Part shown: positions 34,180 through 46,331 of the stretch, in pieces
How the letters are laid out: every line of letters starts with the position of its first letter
Numbering within the stretch: the first letter of the stretch is position 1
Assembly: GCA_024449915.1 (NCBI GenBank)
Contig: JAMZAV010002171.1
Coordinates: 36,305-100,304, forward strand
Reading direction: 5' to 3'
Source: Sweltsa coloradensis
Taxonomy: Eukaryota; Arthropoda; Insecta; Plecoptera; Chloroperlidae
DNA: 64,000 nucleotides
Translations under genes and position numbers: made by a program
The notes under the pieces: model-generated
The model's database searches: none
The model's input: only the letters and a program-made list of their open reading frames with translations
Told to the model about the DNA's origin: nothing

Positions 34180-37100
34180 TTATCTTCTTCTTCTCTTATG
34201 CCCACATTGACATATCTATGTCATGTGTCTTGACAACCAGTAAAGATAGGACTCCTGTTCCCTCCTGTCCATACCCCCTGGCATTTCCCCATAGTGTCCT
34301 TTCAATGTAGCGCATCTAAATAGATGTTGTCTGTCCTGTGTTCCATCACCACAGAGTTTACACATGCTGCTCTCCATCACACCTATTCTATGTAAGTGCT
34401 TTGCTAGCAAGTCATGGCCGGTATCTAGTCTAAACTGTGCTGTTGTAGTTCTTCTCCTATAATTAGGGACCCTTGATTTTCGCGAGCACTTTATTCGCGA
34501 ATTTTCGCAATTTGGTTGATAAATGAAATTTGACAACAGATGTCGACCTTTGGTGACCTTGGCATTCAAATGGTGTCCGCGAGTTTTCGCGATTTTCGGC
34601 GTTTTTTAGGTTTTATGCGATTTCATTCATTTTATTACTTATTCACAAATTTTTCCGCGATTTCACAACTTTTTGCGATGTTTTTCCGATTTTTAGTGTT
34701 CAAATCACAAAAAGTGCAGAATTATTTGAAAATCCCGCTAGATTTCGAGTTTCGATCATATTCAAGATGGCTGACTGTGAAATCGATTATTTCGCCAAAA
34801 GTTCGACTTATCGATTTTTCGGTCGATAGTCGACCATACCAGCAGATTGTGATGCTTTGTGGCCTAAATTGCAGCTGTCATCCTGTGATCCCAAACTGCT
34901 GATAAAATGACGAAAATAATCTATGTTTTATCTCGCGCGCTTGCAAATAAAGATAAAGACATGTTATTTGTTTGATTTCAATAGACCAACACATTGTTTC
35001 TTGCATAAGATGTGTTTCCAGCACAACAGAGAGTTGACAGGCTGCCTGGGCCTACCTAACCTCAAATTCGCGATGTCTGAGGCACTTGAGTTAAAGCTGT
35101 TTTTCGTTAAGTAAGAAAATCGTTGATTTGTCAAAATTTTGAGAATAAATGCCCTAAACATAGCCCTTAGCAATTCAAATGCGACTGGACCCTAGGCCTA
35201 GGCCTACTAGTATGGGGCAGGTTTAGGACCTAGGCCTAGGCCATCTTCAGGAAACAACACAGCATTGGACCTTTATGATTCTACGGTTGAATCTAGGCCT
35301 AGTTGAGTTATGTCTGCAAAAAAATCCACAGAAGAAATTTAACGCTGAGATAATTATAGAACCTTGGCCTTGACCCCAACCTACACATCTCAAGCCTCTA
35401 GCTTAGGCCTAGGCCTATGTACAGTTGTACACATCATTTTTGTATGACATTTGTTGGTAGTTAATAAGATCCAGGTTCTCTAGTATGTAGTAGTTCATTT
35501 CCTAGGCCCATACCACGATATCAGGCTCTAGTCTTACATTTTTTAAATGGGAACAGTAGCCTAGGCCAAGTTAAGCAGTTCTTTAGGCCTAGGCCCTAGC
35601 TATTTTGGCAAATAGGCCTAGGTCCAGATTAGTGTCTTCCATTACATTTCTTGTTATATATAAATTATAACAATACAATATGCATGAATGATACACAGTC
35701 ACATGCAAATTAACAAATTTATTCACCGCTTTTATTTACCGCTTTTTGTCGAGTTTTGATTTTAACACCGACTTTTTGCACCGCTTTTTAATAATTTTTG
35801 TACCGCTTTGTGGCGGTTTTATTTACCATAATTTAGTGTCCCTACCTATAATGGTTTGTCCTATCATTTCTTCCTTTCCTTGTGTTAACTAGCTCACTCC
35901 ACATTTTATTCTTGCCTTTCTCCTTCCACGCTTTCTTTACCTCCGAGTTGCTGGCTGATTTCAGATGTGATTTAGCTGATCTGTATGAAATGTTATTTAT
36001 GAATTGCTTGGTTTTACTTCCCATTTTAGCGAGGAAATCAGCCTTCTCGTTTCCGTTTATGCCGCAGTGTGCCGGTATCCACTGTAGCATTACTGTGTTA
36101 CCCGCATTCATCAACCTCAGGATTCTTATCTTGCAGTTTCTTATTTCTGCTTCTGTTTCTTCTCTACTCACTATAGCCTGGATAGATGCTCTTGAGTATG
36201 TTAGTATCACCACCTTCCTTTCTCTAAAGTATTCAATCTTCTCCAACGCTTTGCTTATTGCTCTCATCTCCCCATCAAAGTTACTCCCATTTGATCCTGC
36301 TGGGAATGATTCCTCAAACTCTCTACTGTGTATTCCTGCACCTGCATTCCCTTCTCCTGGTGTTGCTGATCCATCCGTGTATATATGCAGCAACTCCTTC
36401 TCTGGGTATTCTTTGTGAATAAATCTTAGTGCCAGACTTCTCATATGCTCCTCTTGATAGTTCTTCTTTTTCTCTTGTATTCCTTCAATATTTAGTTGAT
36501 GGTTTACTTCCAATGATGACATATGAATGTTTGGTTTTCCTATTTCTTGTCTGTTTTCAGTTATCACTTCCCCCATTAACTTTCCCACTACATTTCTAGC
36601 TTCAGTTATGAATGTTTTTTGTGTTTTAAGGCCTTCTTGGGGATCTCTGTCCCAATAATCTACATCCAAGCGAACCATTTTTTCGTACAGGCTTCCAGCT
36701 GCTACATTTCTCCTTGCTTCCAGTGGTGGGACTTCAGCTACTGTTTCCATTGCGGTGATAGGTGTGGTTTTCACTCCTCCTGTTATGATCCTCAGGGCTT
36801 TATTTTGGATAATGTTGAGCTTGTCCAAGTGTGTTTTTGAAGTGTTAATCAACATGGCATTTCCATATTCCAACACTGGACGTATGTATGTTTTGTATGT
36901 CGTAGATAGTGTATTGACATTGGCTCCCCAAGTTACCCCTGATACTCTTTTCAGTAAGCCTAGTCTTTTATTACTTAATTGGCACATTCTGTCGATATGG
37001 CTAGACATAGTCATTTTCTTATCCATCATTATGCCAAGATAGATTGGGTCTTCTTCGTATTTTAAGCTTACTCCTTTGTATTTTAGGCTAAACTGGGGCA

Positions 37101-37820
37101 TTGTTCTTCCTGTTGTACAATAATTGTATACTGTTTTTGTTTCATTCACTACCATCCCATTTTCCCTGGTCCATTCTTCTAATGCTTGCAATGCCTTGTT
37201 CATTTCTAACACCATTTTCTGTACGTCTCTGTCACTACACCAAAGCACCACATCATCCGCAAATAACTTGATCTTTACCTCGCTTCTTTCCTGTATATAT
37301 TGCGCCAAGTCGTTTATATATATCAGGAAGTAAGTAGGGCTTGTTACTGCCCCTTGTGGTACTCCTGCCTTGGTTTTTCTATACCGTGATCGTTTGTTGT
37401 TGCATCTTACTCTTATATATCTCTGACTTAGAAAGTTTTTACTCCATCTGTATATGTTGTGTGGTACTCCCATCTCTTTCATCTGTTTAAAAGTATTTCT
37501 CTATCTACTATATCAAATGCAGTCTTAAAATCAACATAAACTACCAGTGTAGATAATTTCTTATTAAACCCTTCCTTAATATCCTGCTGCAAGAATGCCA
37601 CCTGGTCTAGTGTCCCTCTGTTCTGCCTAAAACCTGCCTGCTCCTTTGCCAACACTTCATTCGATTCTAAAAATGTTTTTAGCCTATAGTTGACCATATG
37701 CTCCATTGTTTTAGCCATCATCGATGTTAAGGCTATTGGCCTGTAGCTTTCGACTTTTGAGCTATCATTATAATTCGAAGCAAAAACGCCGCCAAGCACA
37801 AAAGATATGAGAAAGCGCAT
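34180..37820 (-). pseudogene. RNase H-bearing LINE ORF2, interrupted (I-like group)
   Basis: Read on the minus strand. 37820-37479 gives the RT start (SYRPIALTSMMAKTMEHMVN, YVDFKTAFDIVDREIL); a frame shift near 37480 leads to a 546-codon frame (37482-35842) with AGVPQGAVTSPTYFLIYIND, FADDVVLW near 37255, then RNase H (IYTDGSATPGEGNAGAG near 36375, and WIPAHCGINGNEKADFLAK). At 35844 a hAT MITE interrupts it; coding resumes at 34463 down to 34216 with a CKLC..HLFRC zinc knuckle. A GAAGAAGAAG tail lies at 34181-34192. RT plus RNase H plus C-terminal knuckle suits I/R1/Loa-type LINEs. Dead at this locus: 5' truncated, shifted and split. Confidence 0.88.
34464..35844. mobile_element. hAT-type MITE inside the LINE
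   Basis: TAGGGAC and GTGTCCCTA ends with perfect duplication CCTATAAT (34456-34463, 35845-35852). The left subterminal zone repeats TTCGCGA; the right one repeats ACCGCTTTTT / GGCGGTTTT. Its exact removal restores continuity of the LINE coding region, which supports the borders. Confidence 0.92.
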
Positions 37821-38400
37821 GTTTACATTAGCCTTCCGCCTTCAATGTGACACCTCAATTCAGGAACCGGGTTTTACGGGTAAACGGGTAGTGGTAACAC
37901 GTACCCGTCGTCTTCCCTACTCATTACTACGACATCTGACGGTTTGAATGAGGGCCTGGAGTAACAAAAACGTTTGTAAAACTCGTAGATCACAAAAACT
38001 TTATTTATTACTCACTCGCAAATGGCTTAGAAAGTGGAAAATTTTAATTTCAAGGGTCTACTCATAAACGCCCCCAGCTGTGGCCGGATTCCTTTGTGTT
38101 CGTGTGGTCACTTGAAACCCGAGATAAGATGACATTGCATCATAAATTCCTTTCCCACACAACTTGAACAGTCTGCCAGGCCAGCTGGATCGAACGCCCA
38201 CTTGGGTCGGCAAATGTTACCCCTCCTCTCAGCTGGTCTCCCCCACACGTGCACAGTCAACTGTGAAATGGATCTTATGCGCACCGGTCTCCGCGCACGC
38301 CCCACAGCCTCAGCCAGCTACGACAAGTTACATCGCCGCAACTCTCTCTCGCATTCATATTTCATACGCAAACACACAGTTGCTGGCAATGGCGCTTTAT

Positions 38401-40277
38401 TAGGGCTGTGCGAGCCTAGAATTTTTAAGTCGAGCCGAGCCGAGTATTAAAAAAAGCTTGATTTTTTAGCCGAGCCGAGACTTTTCAAAAAAAAAATTTA
38501 AAAATGAAAAAATTAAATTAAATTAAAAATGGTTAGGCTACATATTTTCTAGGGATGTCATCGGGTACCCAGTTCTAGGAATTACCCGGAGCCGATTATA
38601 AGATCAGGGTAGGGGTGTGCGAACCTTAAATTTTTTTTTGAACCGAACCTTGAGAAAAATTTCGAACCTCGAACCGAACCGAACCTCTAGGAATATTTTT
38701 TAATTAAACTAAATAAAAATAAAACCTAATCAACAATTAGTAAATTACTAGCCCTAGGCTTGGCCTAGGGGCCTAGCCTAGTGTACTCTTAATTTTTACA
38801 CGAGCCCTAGGCCTAGGCCATTCAAGTCTACAATCTAGGCCTAGGCCTTTGTGTAGGTCTAGCCTAGGGCCTATTCATGCCTGGGCCTAGGCCCTACGCG
38901 TGTAAAATTAGGCCTAGGCCTAGGCTGCGTGCTAACGGCAATTTTATTATCCAATTGACCAAAACTTCATAGCTTTTTAACTGATTCTTCTTTTGTGTTG
39001 ATAAAGCTTTCTACATCATTTTTTACGATAAACAATAACAGGATTTGGATGCGAGGACCGGGAGACGTGAATAGGCCTAGGCTAGCTAGGAAGCCTAGGC
39101 CTGGACACGGCGTCGAAAATAAACATCCTTTATTGGTTTGCTTGCGTCTATATCACTAATATTTCCGATCAACTATCCTGAAGAAAGAATGTGGAGAATA
39201 TTCCATTTGATCACTTTTTTACGTCTTTTAAACTCGTAGTTTGCGTGGTTTGACATTTTTTATGTTCCTTCCATCTTTACTTGCTTGCATTTCACTGACT
39301 TTGGAGGTCAAATTCACCATCGCCGAGCGTCGCGATTGGAGGAAACTAGTTTGCCATAGAGAGCGCTGTAGAGCATACGCGTGGTGCGCTCTATCGGCCA
39401 TCGCTGGAACTTGTACTAAAGGGCGCGGGATATTCAAACGTGCTGAAATAGCATTTTCACTACTTTCACGGAGAGGTTCGAGTTCGGTTCGAAATTCGAA
39501 CCGAATTTTGTCGAACTCGAACCTTCACAAAAGTTCGAGTTCGGTTCGAAATTCGAACCGGTTCGCACACCCCTAGATCAGGGTATTTTTCGCGACCATT
39601 TTTAGGCTAATTCACGGGTTTATTATTTTACGCGCTACGTCGATGCGATCTTTCCCGCTGAGCCTGCCCGCTGCCTGCAGAGTCGATAAAGAAGACCCGG
39701 GGAAACTTCTTTGTCGACTCTGCTAAAGAGTAACTCGAGTTGACAACAGAGCGCGTTGTAAGCCAACACGTGTCACCTGCGCGAACTACGTGCGCGTTCG
39801 GTCGATCCAACCAACTTAACTCACAGCTGACGAAGAACAAAGATGGTCAGTGTGGAACTAGTTGGAAGAAGAATTATTGCGATGTGATCATGTTTCAACG
39901 ATCACGACGCATTGGATTGTTTTTCCTTGGCTTATCTTCTTTCTTTCCTAGGCTTATTTTGCGACGAAAGCTTCAGCGCGGGCGATAGTGTGATAGGTTT
40001 TCCCACATGAGAGAGAGACACGTTTGCATTCTAGGCCTAGGCCTATCGCATTCTACTGCGTTGACCGTCGAGTCGACTGTTGATCGCTGGCTCAGGCTGC
40101 CGCATTCTTCCGCAAAAGTCTTTGTTGACAAGACTGTCTGTCGAGTGTTGATGAAAATGAGCGCGTGTACTACGTGTTTTTGTAGGCTCGGCTCGAATAA
40201 ATTGAGCATAAAGCCAAGCTCAGCTCGGAGCAAGCTCAAAACTGAAGCTCGAGAAATCGAGTACTCGCACAGCCCTA
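38401..40277. mobile_element. hAT-type MITE, GAGCCGAGCC family, copy 1
   Basis: TAGGGCTGTGCGAGCCTAG and inverted TAGGGCTGTGCGAGTACTCG, perfect duplication CGCTTTAT (38393-38400, 40278-40285). Subterminal arrays of CGAGCCGAGC. The core 39840-40030 is also found inside the pogo-like element at 44070-45757. Contains the nested hAT 38610-39575. Copy 2 is inverted at 56118-57086. Confidence 0.94.
38610..39575. mobile_element. hAT-type MITE, TAGGGGTGTGCGAACC family (nested)
   Basis: TAGGGGTGTGCGAACC and GGTTCGCACACCCCTA, perfect duplication GATCAGGG (38602-38609, 39576-39583). Subterminal GAACCGAACC/TTCGAGTTCGG arrays. The related copy at 56118-57086 has the uninterrupted target (CCCTGATC at 56875-56882), an empty site that confirms the borders. 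Confidence 0.96.
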
Positions 40278-40772
40278 CGCTTTATTGATATTTTATTCCT
40301 CTTAAGTAAATATTTTGTTTTATCATGAATAATAAATAAAGTGATACGTGTAAGACTACTATTATTTGGCATTTGTATACATATTTGTATGTTTTTACAT
40401 ATTAAGTTGTATTGGTTAACCTAAGTAATTCATAAATTCATTAAATTGATGTTTTTATTTATATTTTGATAAAACGACGATCGTGATATAACGACGTTTT
40501 CCCTGTCTATCCTGAAAGTCGTACTATCAAGGTTGTACTGTATTTCCTGTGTAGGAGGCCTATCAGTTTTGGAACCGGAATCGGTACCAACCATTTTGGG
40601 GAGTTTGACCCTTCTCCTATTTTATGCCTAGTATCTATAGGCCTAGGCCTGACATGAAATAAATATTTTCCACTAGCATATCAACTCTTCTCCAACGTAA
40701 CTTGTGCTGCTTTGTAAGCCTATACCTGATCCCCAATTGTAACTCTAATTTCTCTTGCATGTTCGGCTCTAG

Positions 40773-41072
40773 TGTGTGTTCGACGACAACTGCTGCATGA
40801 AGCGAGTCGACTCCGTGCTGGAAATCATGCAAAAGTTCTACGATCTCCGTCTGAGCTTCTACAACAAGCGCAAAGACTACCTGGAGGGCATGCTTCACGC
40901 CGAGGCCTTGAAACTGTCGAACCAAGCGCGCTTCATCATTGAGAAGTGTAACGGAACACTCGTGATTGAGAACAAAAAGAAGAAACTCATGATGGAGGAG
41001 TTGAAGAGGTCCAAGTACGATCCCGACCCCGTCAAGGCTTGGAAGATGAAACAGAACAAGGAGGACGCAATG
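40773..41072 (+). CDS. TOP2: TOP2 window exon 9: coiled coil towards C-gate
   Basis: Acceptor gctctag ends at 40772 and donor GTAAGA starts at 41073; 100 whole codons. It reads C-V-F-D-D-N-C-C-M-K-R-V-D-S-V-L-E-I, then FYDLRLSFYNKRKDYL, LSNQARFIIEKCNGTLVIEN and DPDPVKAWKMKQNKED. This is the first long helix pair of the dimer C-gate. Codon use and GC content resemble the other exons. Confidence 0.96.
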
Positions 41073-41358
41073 GTAAGATATTATTCAAATTGTACGAGTT
41101 ATAAAATTCCTTCCAAGTGCTATGAAATGTTTTTTTACTTGTATGCCTACTAATATATGAAGTGGTAGACTTGACCTACTTGCCCAAGTGGAAAAATGAA
41201 ACAAAATTTTTGATGCCCAGAGACAATTCCAGGTTGCACAATAATTTGTTTTATTTCGTACCATGCTGCCGGTCGTTAGCTTTAAAGTTTAAAGCCCTGT
41301 TACACTATTAGTTATTAACTTGTTGACAAGACTACTTTCTGTGTACCTCTATTACTAC
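41073..41358. other. TOP2 intron, nothing resolved
   Basis: No gene or repeat identified. Confidence 0.4.
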
Positions 41359-41710
41359 TAGGGATGACATCGATTCCGATCGATCATTGTGACCTAAGAA
41401 TCGATTCCCAAGAAAAAACTTTTTAATTGTATGCACAGTTATTTTAGTGGTCATTTTCTTTGGAACCTGGTTACGGGGCGATATTTCCGCAGTCGTTTGC
41501 CGCGGAGCCCGTGAAGGCGTGTCTCGCCCGCCTTGCGCCATGGAACGATGTATTTCTGACCGTACTGTCCGCCTTTGTGTACGATCGGCGTCTGGCTGGA
41601 GAGGGAGGGGCAGTAGACACGTGATTCACCGCTCTGCCACGCTCCAAAACACTACGCGCGAACGTTTTCAAACTGTCTAATGAGGAATCGATTCTGCCAT
41701 GTCATCCCTA
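41359..41710. mobile_element. hAT-type MITE, TAGGGATGACATCGATTCC family
   Basis: TAGGGATGACATCGATTCC and inverted TAGGGATGACATGGCAG are its ends. No duplication abuts both; GTACCTCT (41343-41350) and GTACCTGT (41711-41718) match 7/8 if eight extra bases precede the left tip. The GC-rich core is shared with 11684, 50197 and 59241 elements. Confidence 0.75.
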
Positions 41711-41718
41711 GTACCTGT

Positions 41719-43590
41719 GTGACTGTGTCACTTCCATCAACTGTTGACGAGACTTGGAACATTCTGTCGAAAGAACTGCCACCTCAAAAGTTTTTCATAC
41801 CAAAATAGAATAATAAATTTTTCTTCGATGTTGATGTCTAAAAAGTATCGACATCGCAATGTGACACTGGTACCCGGTAATAATTATTTGTCTTTGATGT
41901 TTCCATTTTTCATCGAATTCCGTCCACACTTAACTAAATAAACATTCAAGTGTGTCGCTCTTTTGTTTAGTCAATAACATAAATGTAATATACGTTGTTT
42001 GATATGCAGCTTACCCAGAGACGCAAGACCTTTTCCTCAATATTTTCTTGACAGTGTTGAAAATGTCTAACTCTAACATAATATTAATATGTGTTTGGTG
42101 CTTTTGACCCAGGCTGCATTTCACCTGCACACACACACACACACCTACTTTCTAATTTTATGTAATTTCTCCTCCACCTTGGTATGTCTTTCTCAAGACA
42201 TCGGGAGCGTCGTGGGAGGTAGGGTGTTCAATTTACAAGGCCGTATCGCAACATGGATTGTGTTATTTTAGTAGTTGGCTGCAATTACAGCACGGAACTT
42301 TGGTTGATGATTTTGGATGCAAGGATTTGCCATTTCCCCTTTTCTAATGTTGATTTCATCCCTTCTCTACCTCATTGAAAATGATGAAAGTTTCTCAACT
42401 CTGCCTCTTTTTTTTGTTTTGTAGTGTAGTATTCATAAAATCAAACAAGTTTCACTGTAATGGTGTAGGCTTAAGCCTACTTGGTTCTTCTCTAGTTGGA
42501 ACATTGAGCTTCTATCCCAGATGTGCTAGACCCAAATGTGGATATGCCTCTCCATCTGAATGTATGTTTTCATTATTTGTTATGTAACTGCATGTGATAG
42601 TGTTGTCTACCTTACACATGTGATGCTTTTGCCAGAAATGTGTTCATTGTACTACCACTAGTTCATAATTTGTACTATGACGAATTGGTAGCAATGTGGA
42701 TAATGCCCCAAATTTATGTCCCACAAACATTTAAAGGTCTTGAAAGTTTTGAATCATCAACCTAGACTGATCTGGGATTAGCATCAATGGTCAAGAAGAT
42801 TTTTCTTAAATACTAACAAATGATTTATTTTGCCTAGTCCTTGAATGCTAGTACGGTAGACTTATTGTTAGTAGAGGTGTTTGTTTTTAGTTTCATTTAA
42901 TAACACCACAAAATGGTACTAACAGCAAATGACCCATATTTGTGCATTTATTTTCACAGTTCACGATTATTTCCACTCTTTTAACACCTTTCACTTTGTG
43001 ACTTTGTCACTTTATACTTGCCGATCAAAACAATCAAAAACGAAAACATTACGTGTAAATTACACTTTCTTTCAACCAAATAGAGCTATGGTGTTCTCAT
43101 TTTTTTCTTACAAGCGATCATTATGTGTGTGGTATCGGTGATTGAGCGAGCGTCTCCACTTGACTCTTATGGCTCGAATGTCTGTTTTTTTTTTTTTTTG
43201 TTTTTTTTTGTCTTCTGTTACTGCTTTGGTACAGGTCGCACCGTTTCTCTGATCGACCTGAAATTTGGCACACATGTACATACCACCTATGCGGGTTGCT
43301 GTATAGTTTTTGAACAAAATCTGATTGTGTACTAGTAGGTAGTTTTAGCTGAGAAAGAGACAAGAAGAGAGAGTTAAGAAACTTGGTTAGGCTACAATTT
43401 GAGTTTTATGGAGTTCTAACTACTTTTGCCACTAGGGTAGGCCTATAGTTTTTAGTAAAAGTTGCAAAGTATTTTATTTTTTTCATTTCAATTGTTTTAT
43501 AGATGTTTATTAAAGATAATCTTTGAAAAGTCATTGTTGAAAAGAGAAAAGTGGCTGTCTGTTAACCCTTGTTATAAATGTTATATGTAG
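41719..43590. other. TOP2 intron with (CA)n and poly-T tracts
   Basis: (CA)n at 42129-42145 and T/G-rich tracts at 43184-43211. Around 43128-43380 words such as CTGAAATTTGGCACACATGT resemble interiors of Helentron-type repeats in this window, but no ends were found. No gene. Confidence 0.45.
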
Positions 43591-43879
43591 GCAGAGCAGG
43601 CGGAGGAGGATGCGGAAAAGTCCCAAGAAGACGAGGACGCCGAGATGACCGGCCAGTACGACTACCTCCTCGGTATGAAGATGTGGTGCTTGACCCTCGA
43701 GCGTAAGAACGAGATCATAAAGCAACGGGACGAGAAACAACAAGAGCTGAAGGTTCTCCAGGGCAAGTCTCCGGGCCAACTGTGGACGGATGATCTCGAC
43801 GCTCTCCTGCTGGAGCTCGATCGAGTGGAGCAGCAGGAGCGAGATGACGAGGCGGGAGAAAGTAACAAGGCCGGTGCCG
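43591..43879 (+). CDS. TOP2: TOP2 window exon 10: C-gate, end of core enzyme
   Basis: Acceptor atgtag ends at 43590 and donor GTAAGT starts at 43880. An acidic linker (AEQAEEDAEKSQEDEDAEM) is followed by YDYLLGMKMWCLTLERKNE, which matches the family motif YLL-M-W-LT-E, then the return coiled coil KQRDEKQQELKVLQGKSPGQ and LWTDDLDALLLELDRVEQQE. The structured core ends here. It is followed by the largest intron, 14,819 bp. Confidence 0.96.
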
Positions 43880-44069
43880 GTAAGTGTTGTCGCTGAGACA
43901 ATTTGTTAATTTTAAATTACTTCAATTTTGAAGGTTCTATTGTCCCAATGTTTAAAGGGGCTTCTACCCCCTAAATTTATTTTTGTCAAATATTATCTAG
44001 GGCGACGGTCGTCGCCCGGCAGACAAGCGCATGCGACTGCTTAGGCGACACGAACTCCAGCCCTATATA

Positions 44070-45757
44070 CAGTAAGATCTCTCTTATCCGATGTTTCGTG
44101 TTAACCGAGCCGCCAAAAAAAAAAAAAAAAAAAAAAAATTAAAGTTTTAAATACGTAAATAAAACATAAAAATAATTACAGACGCCGCGCCGCACTTTTT
44201 TAAATGTACTCGCATGCATTTGTAGGCATGCCTTACGAGTGAGTGCAAAGAAGATAGATCGGCGATATATCTCGACTTTCGAGCAGTGTGCATCAGTGTA
44301 CTGAGCGTATAGAGTTCAGTGGTCAGTGTGCGTCGGGCGCATCGCCGGTAAGCGTCAGTGCCACCCACTGAGCATATAGAGGTCAGTGTGCGTCGCGCGT
44401 CTGCGCGTGCGCATACGATCCAGCCATCTCACACACAGCTGTTCAAAGATGGTCGTTGTGGAACTAGATGCAATCATGTTTCAACCGATTCACGAAATTC
44501 GTAATCACGACTAGTGATGTAAAATGCTCGAGCATTTTCTTTTGGAGAATATTCTCGGGAATATTCTCAAGAATATTCTCGAGCACGAGCATTTTCCAAG
44601 CATATTCTAAAAACTTCATATTTGCATAATAAACTGTCTTACAAGCACATTTAGATAATTTTTTCGAAATTGTAATGTAGGTACCATATTTCATTTTACT
44701 TGAACTTTCTCTTAATCTGATTGGAGAATTGTGAATTTTGAATGGGCTACTACTTGCGAGTTACAAGTTTCGGTCTTGTCTAGTCTAATTGGAATATGTT
44801 TGTAGCTTGGTGATTGTGTTCCGATATAGGAAATTAGGGAATAATAATTAAAAAAAACAAGATCTAGGCCTGTACTCAAATAACAAAAGGCTTATGCATT
44901 ATAATTCTTGAAAAAAAATTAAGTAGGCCTAGGCCTACAAGTAGTATTTTTTACCGGGGTATTACATTAAATAAATACAAATCATTTGACTATTCACTGT
45001 ACACACATTATTGTGTGTGTACCTTGGCCAACTGTTGTGTTGAAGCCAGAGGCCTAGAGCACAAAGTGCCTAACCGGTATCTTACTACAAAAAGTGAAGT
45101 TTGGCCTTAGCCTTCATAAACATTCTTAAAAAGGTGGGAAATGATATTTTTTAAAGTTTCAACTTTTTGTTAGCATTGCAGACTTTGGGAAGAAAATGCT
45201 CAAATATGCTCCGAGCATAATCTTTTAGAGAATATTCTCAGAATATTCTCATGCTCTGAGAATATTCTTTGGAGAATATTCTCGACTCACATCTCTAATC
45301 ACGACGCATTGAATTGTTATTCCTGGGCTTATCTTATTTTTTTCCCAGACTTATCTTGCGTCGTGAGCTTCAGCGCGGGCATAGTAGTGAGAGGTTTTCC
45401 CACATGAGAAAGAGAGCTAGGCCTAGGCCTATGTTTGCATTGTAGGCCTAGGCCTACTGCGTCGAGTTTAGGCCTAGGCCTAGGCCTAGACATACGTTTT
45501 TATTACGACATGTAGGCCTAATTGTGTACGTGTGTTCGTGAGCTTGAATTACAAGCTATTAAATCATTTAGTATACCCTGTATGAAGTGTATCGTGTGTA
45601 TTTTATGTTCCTTTATCCATTACATGTGTCATATATCATTTTACCACATCAGGCTATGCTACGAGAGCAAATAAACAATTGATCCGCGCCATCCGAGTTT
45701 TTCGCAAATCCGAGGTGCCCCCGGTCTCATCCAACTCGGATAAGAGAGATCTTACTG
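44070..45757. mobile_element. pogo/mariner-like MITE CAGTAAGATCTCTC with hAT-shared core
   Basis: Perfect 22-bp inverted repeats beginning CAGTAAGATCTCTCTTATCC with TA on both sides (44068-44069, 45758-45759). The core (CAATCATGTTTCAACCGATT; AGCTTCAGCGCGGGC; GAGGTTTTCCCACATGAGA) is the same DNA as in the hAT elements at 38401 and 56118. A hAT element (44512-45297) is inserted in it. Confidence 0.9.
44512..45297. mobile_element. hAT-type MITE with GAGAATATTCTC array (nested)
   Basis: TAGTGATGTAAAATGCTCGAG and inverted TAGAGATGTGAGTCGAG, perfect duplication ATCACGAC (44504-44511, 45298-45305). Both subterminal zones are arrays of the palindrome GAGAATATTCTC. The uninterrupted target survives in the related core at 39900-39907. 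Confidence 0.94.
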
Positions 45758-45759
45758 TA

Positions 45760-46323
45760 CAACTACAAGAGTTGGGGGGTTTTCAGCTATCTGCACACGC
45801 CGCCCCAATCGCCGAGTTACAATCTTGAAACTCAGTATATGACCTGGTATGTGGTCCATGACATACCAAAAAAAAATCAACCCGATCCGACAACTCGTTC
45901 TGTGTTAAAAAAGGCTCTCAACATCGTCAAATTCCTTTCAGCTGGCTGGTGGCTGGCTGGGTGGCTAGCTAGTTCTCTGCGGAGATTAATTTAGCCTACA
46001 GAGAAAACGGTAAATCTTAGAACTATGAAACTTGGACCACACTTAGATGTACTTCAGACGCAGTGACGTTTGCTTTCAAAACCAAAATCGGGTTACAGGG
46101 ACCGGAGAAAATCAAAATTTGGATGATAATCAAAACGCGTAATTACCAAGGCGTGGCAATTTGTACAAACTTGAAATTAAACATTCTATTATCCATTATA
46201 AATATCTTGCGTCCAAAACACAAGGGGCTAAATTTGGGGATGACCATGGGCCCAAATATGACCAAAAACATATCTGAACTTTAAAGGGGCTAAAAACCCC
46301 AAAAATTATTTTTTACCACGTGA
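45760..46323. repeat. Diverged repeat related to 50820-51180
   Basis: Words such as GAGAAAACGGTAAATCTTAG, AAACTTGGACCACACTTAGA, GACCGGAGAAAATCAAAAT and AAAACGCGTAATTAC recur in order at 50920-51150. Each stretch ends with GGGGCTAAAAACCCC-like palindromes. It appears to be one older repeat unit later split by hAT insertions. Confidence 0.6.
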
Positions 46324-46331
46324 TCTATAGC

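Larger units (their letters stand above)
33649..37919. mobile_element. hAT-type element TAGGGATGACG, interrupted by a LINE
   Basis: Starts TAGGGATGACGAAACCCGAC and ends ACCCGTCGTCTTCCCTA, perfect duplication CTCATTAC (33641-33648, 37920-37927). ACCCGGGTACCCG words line both ends. A LINE (about 34180-37815, minus strand) accounts for most of its length. Confidence 0.9.
33492..40540. mobile_element. pogo/mariner-like element hosting four further insertions
   Basis: TAGTACAACCTTGCTATAAC at 33492 and inverted CAGTACAACCTTGATAGTAC ending 40540 form imperfect ends with TA outside (33490-33491, 40541-40542). Repeated TATAAC/CGACG words lie inside both. Only about 900 bp is the original element: hAT elements at 33649-37919 and 38401-40277 occupy the rest, and each is itself interrupted. 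Confidence 0.7.

Noticed and set aside
35882..36418. 178-codon + strand hydrophobic frame
   Set aside because: Antisense to the RNase H part of the minus-strand LINE.
38550..38580. TAGGGATGTCATCGGG taken as the start of another nested hAT
   Set aside because: No opposite end or 8-bp duplication; the same words occur inside both copies of the host family.
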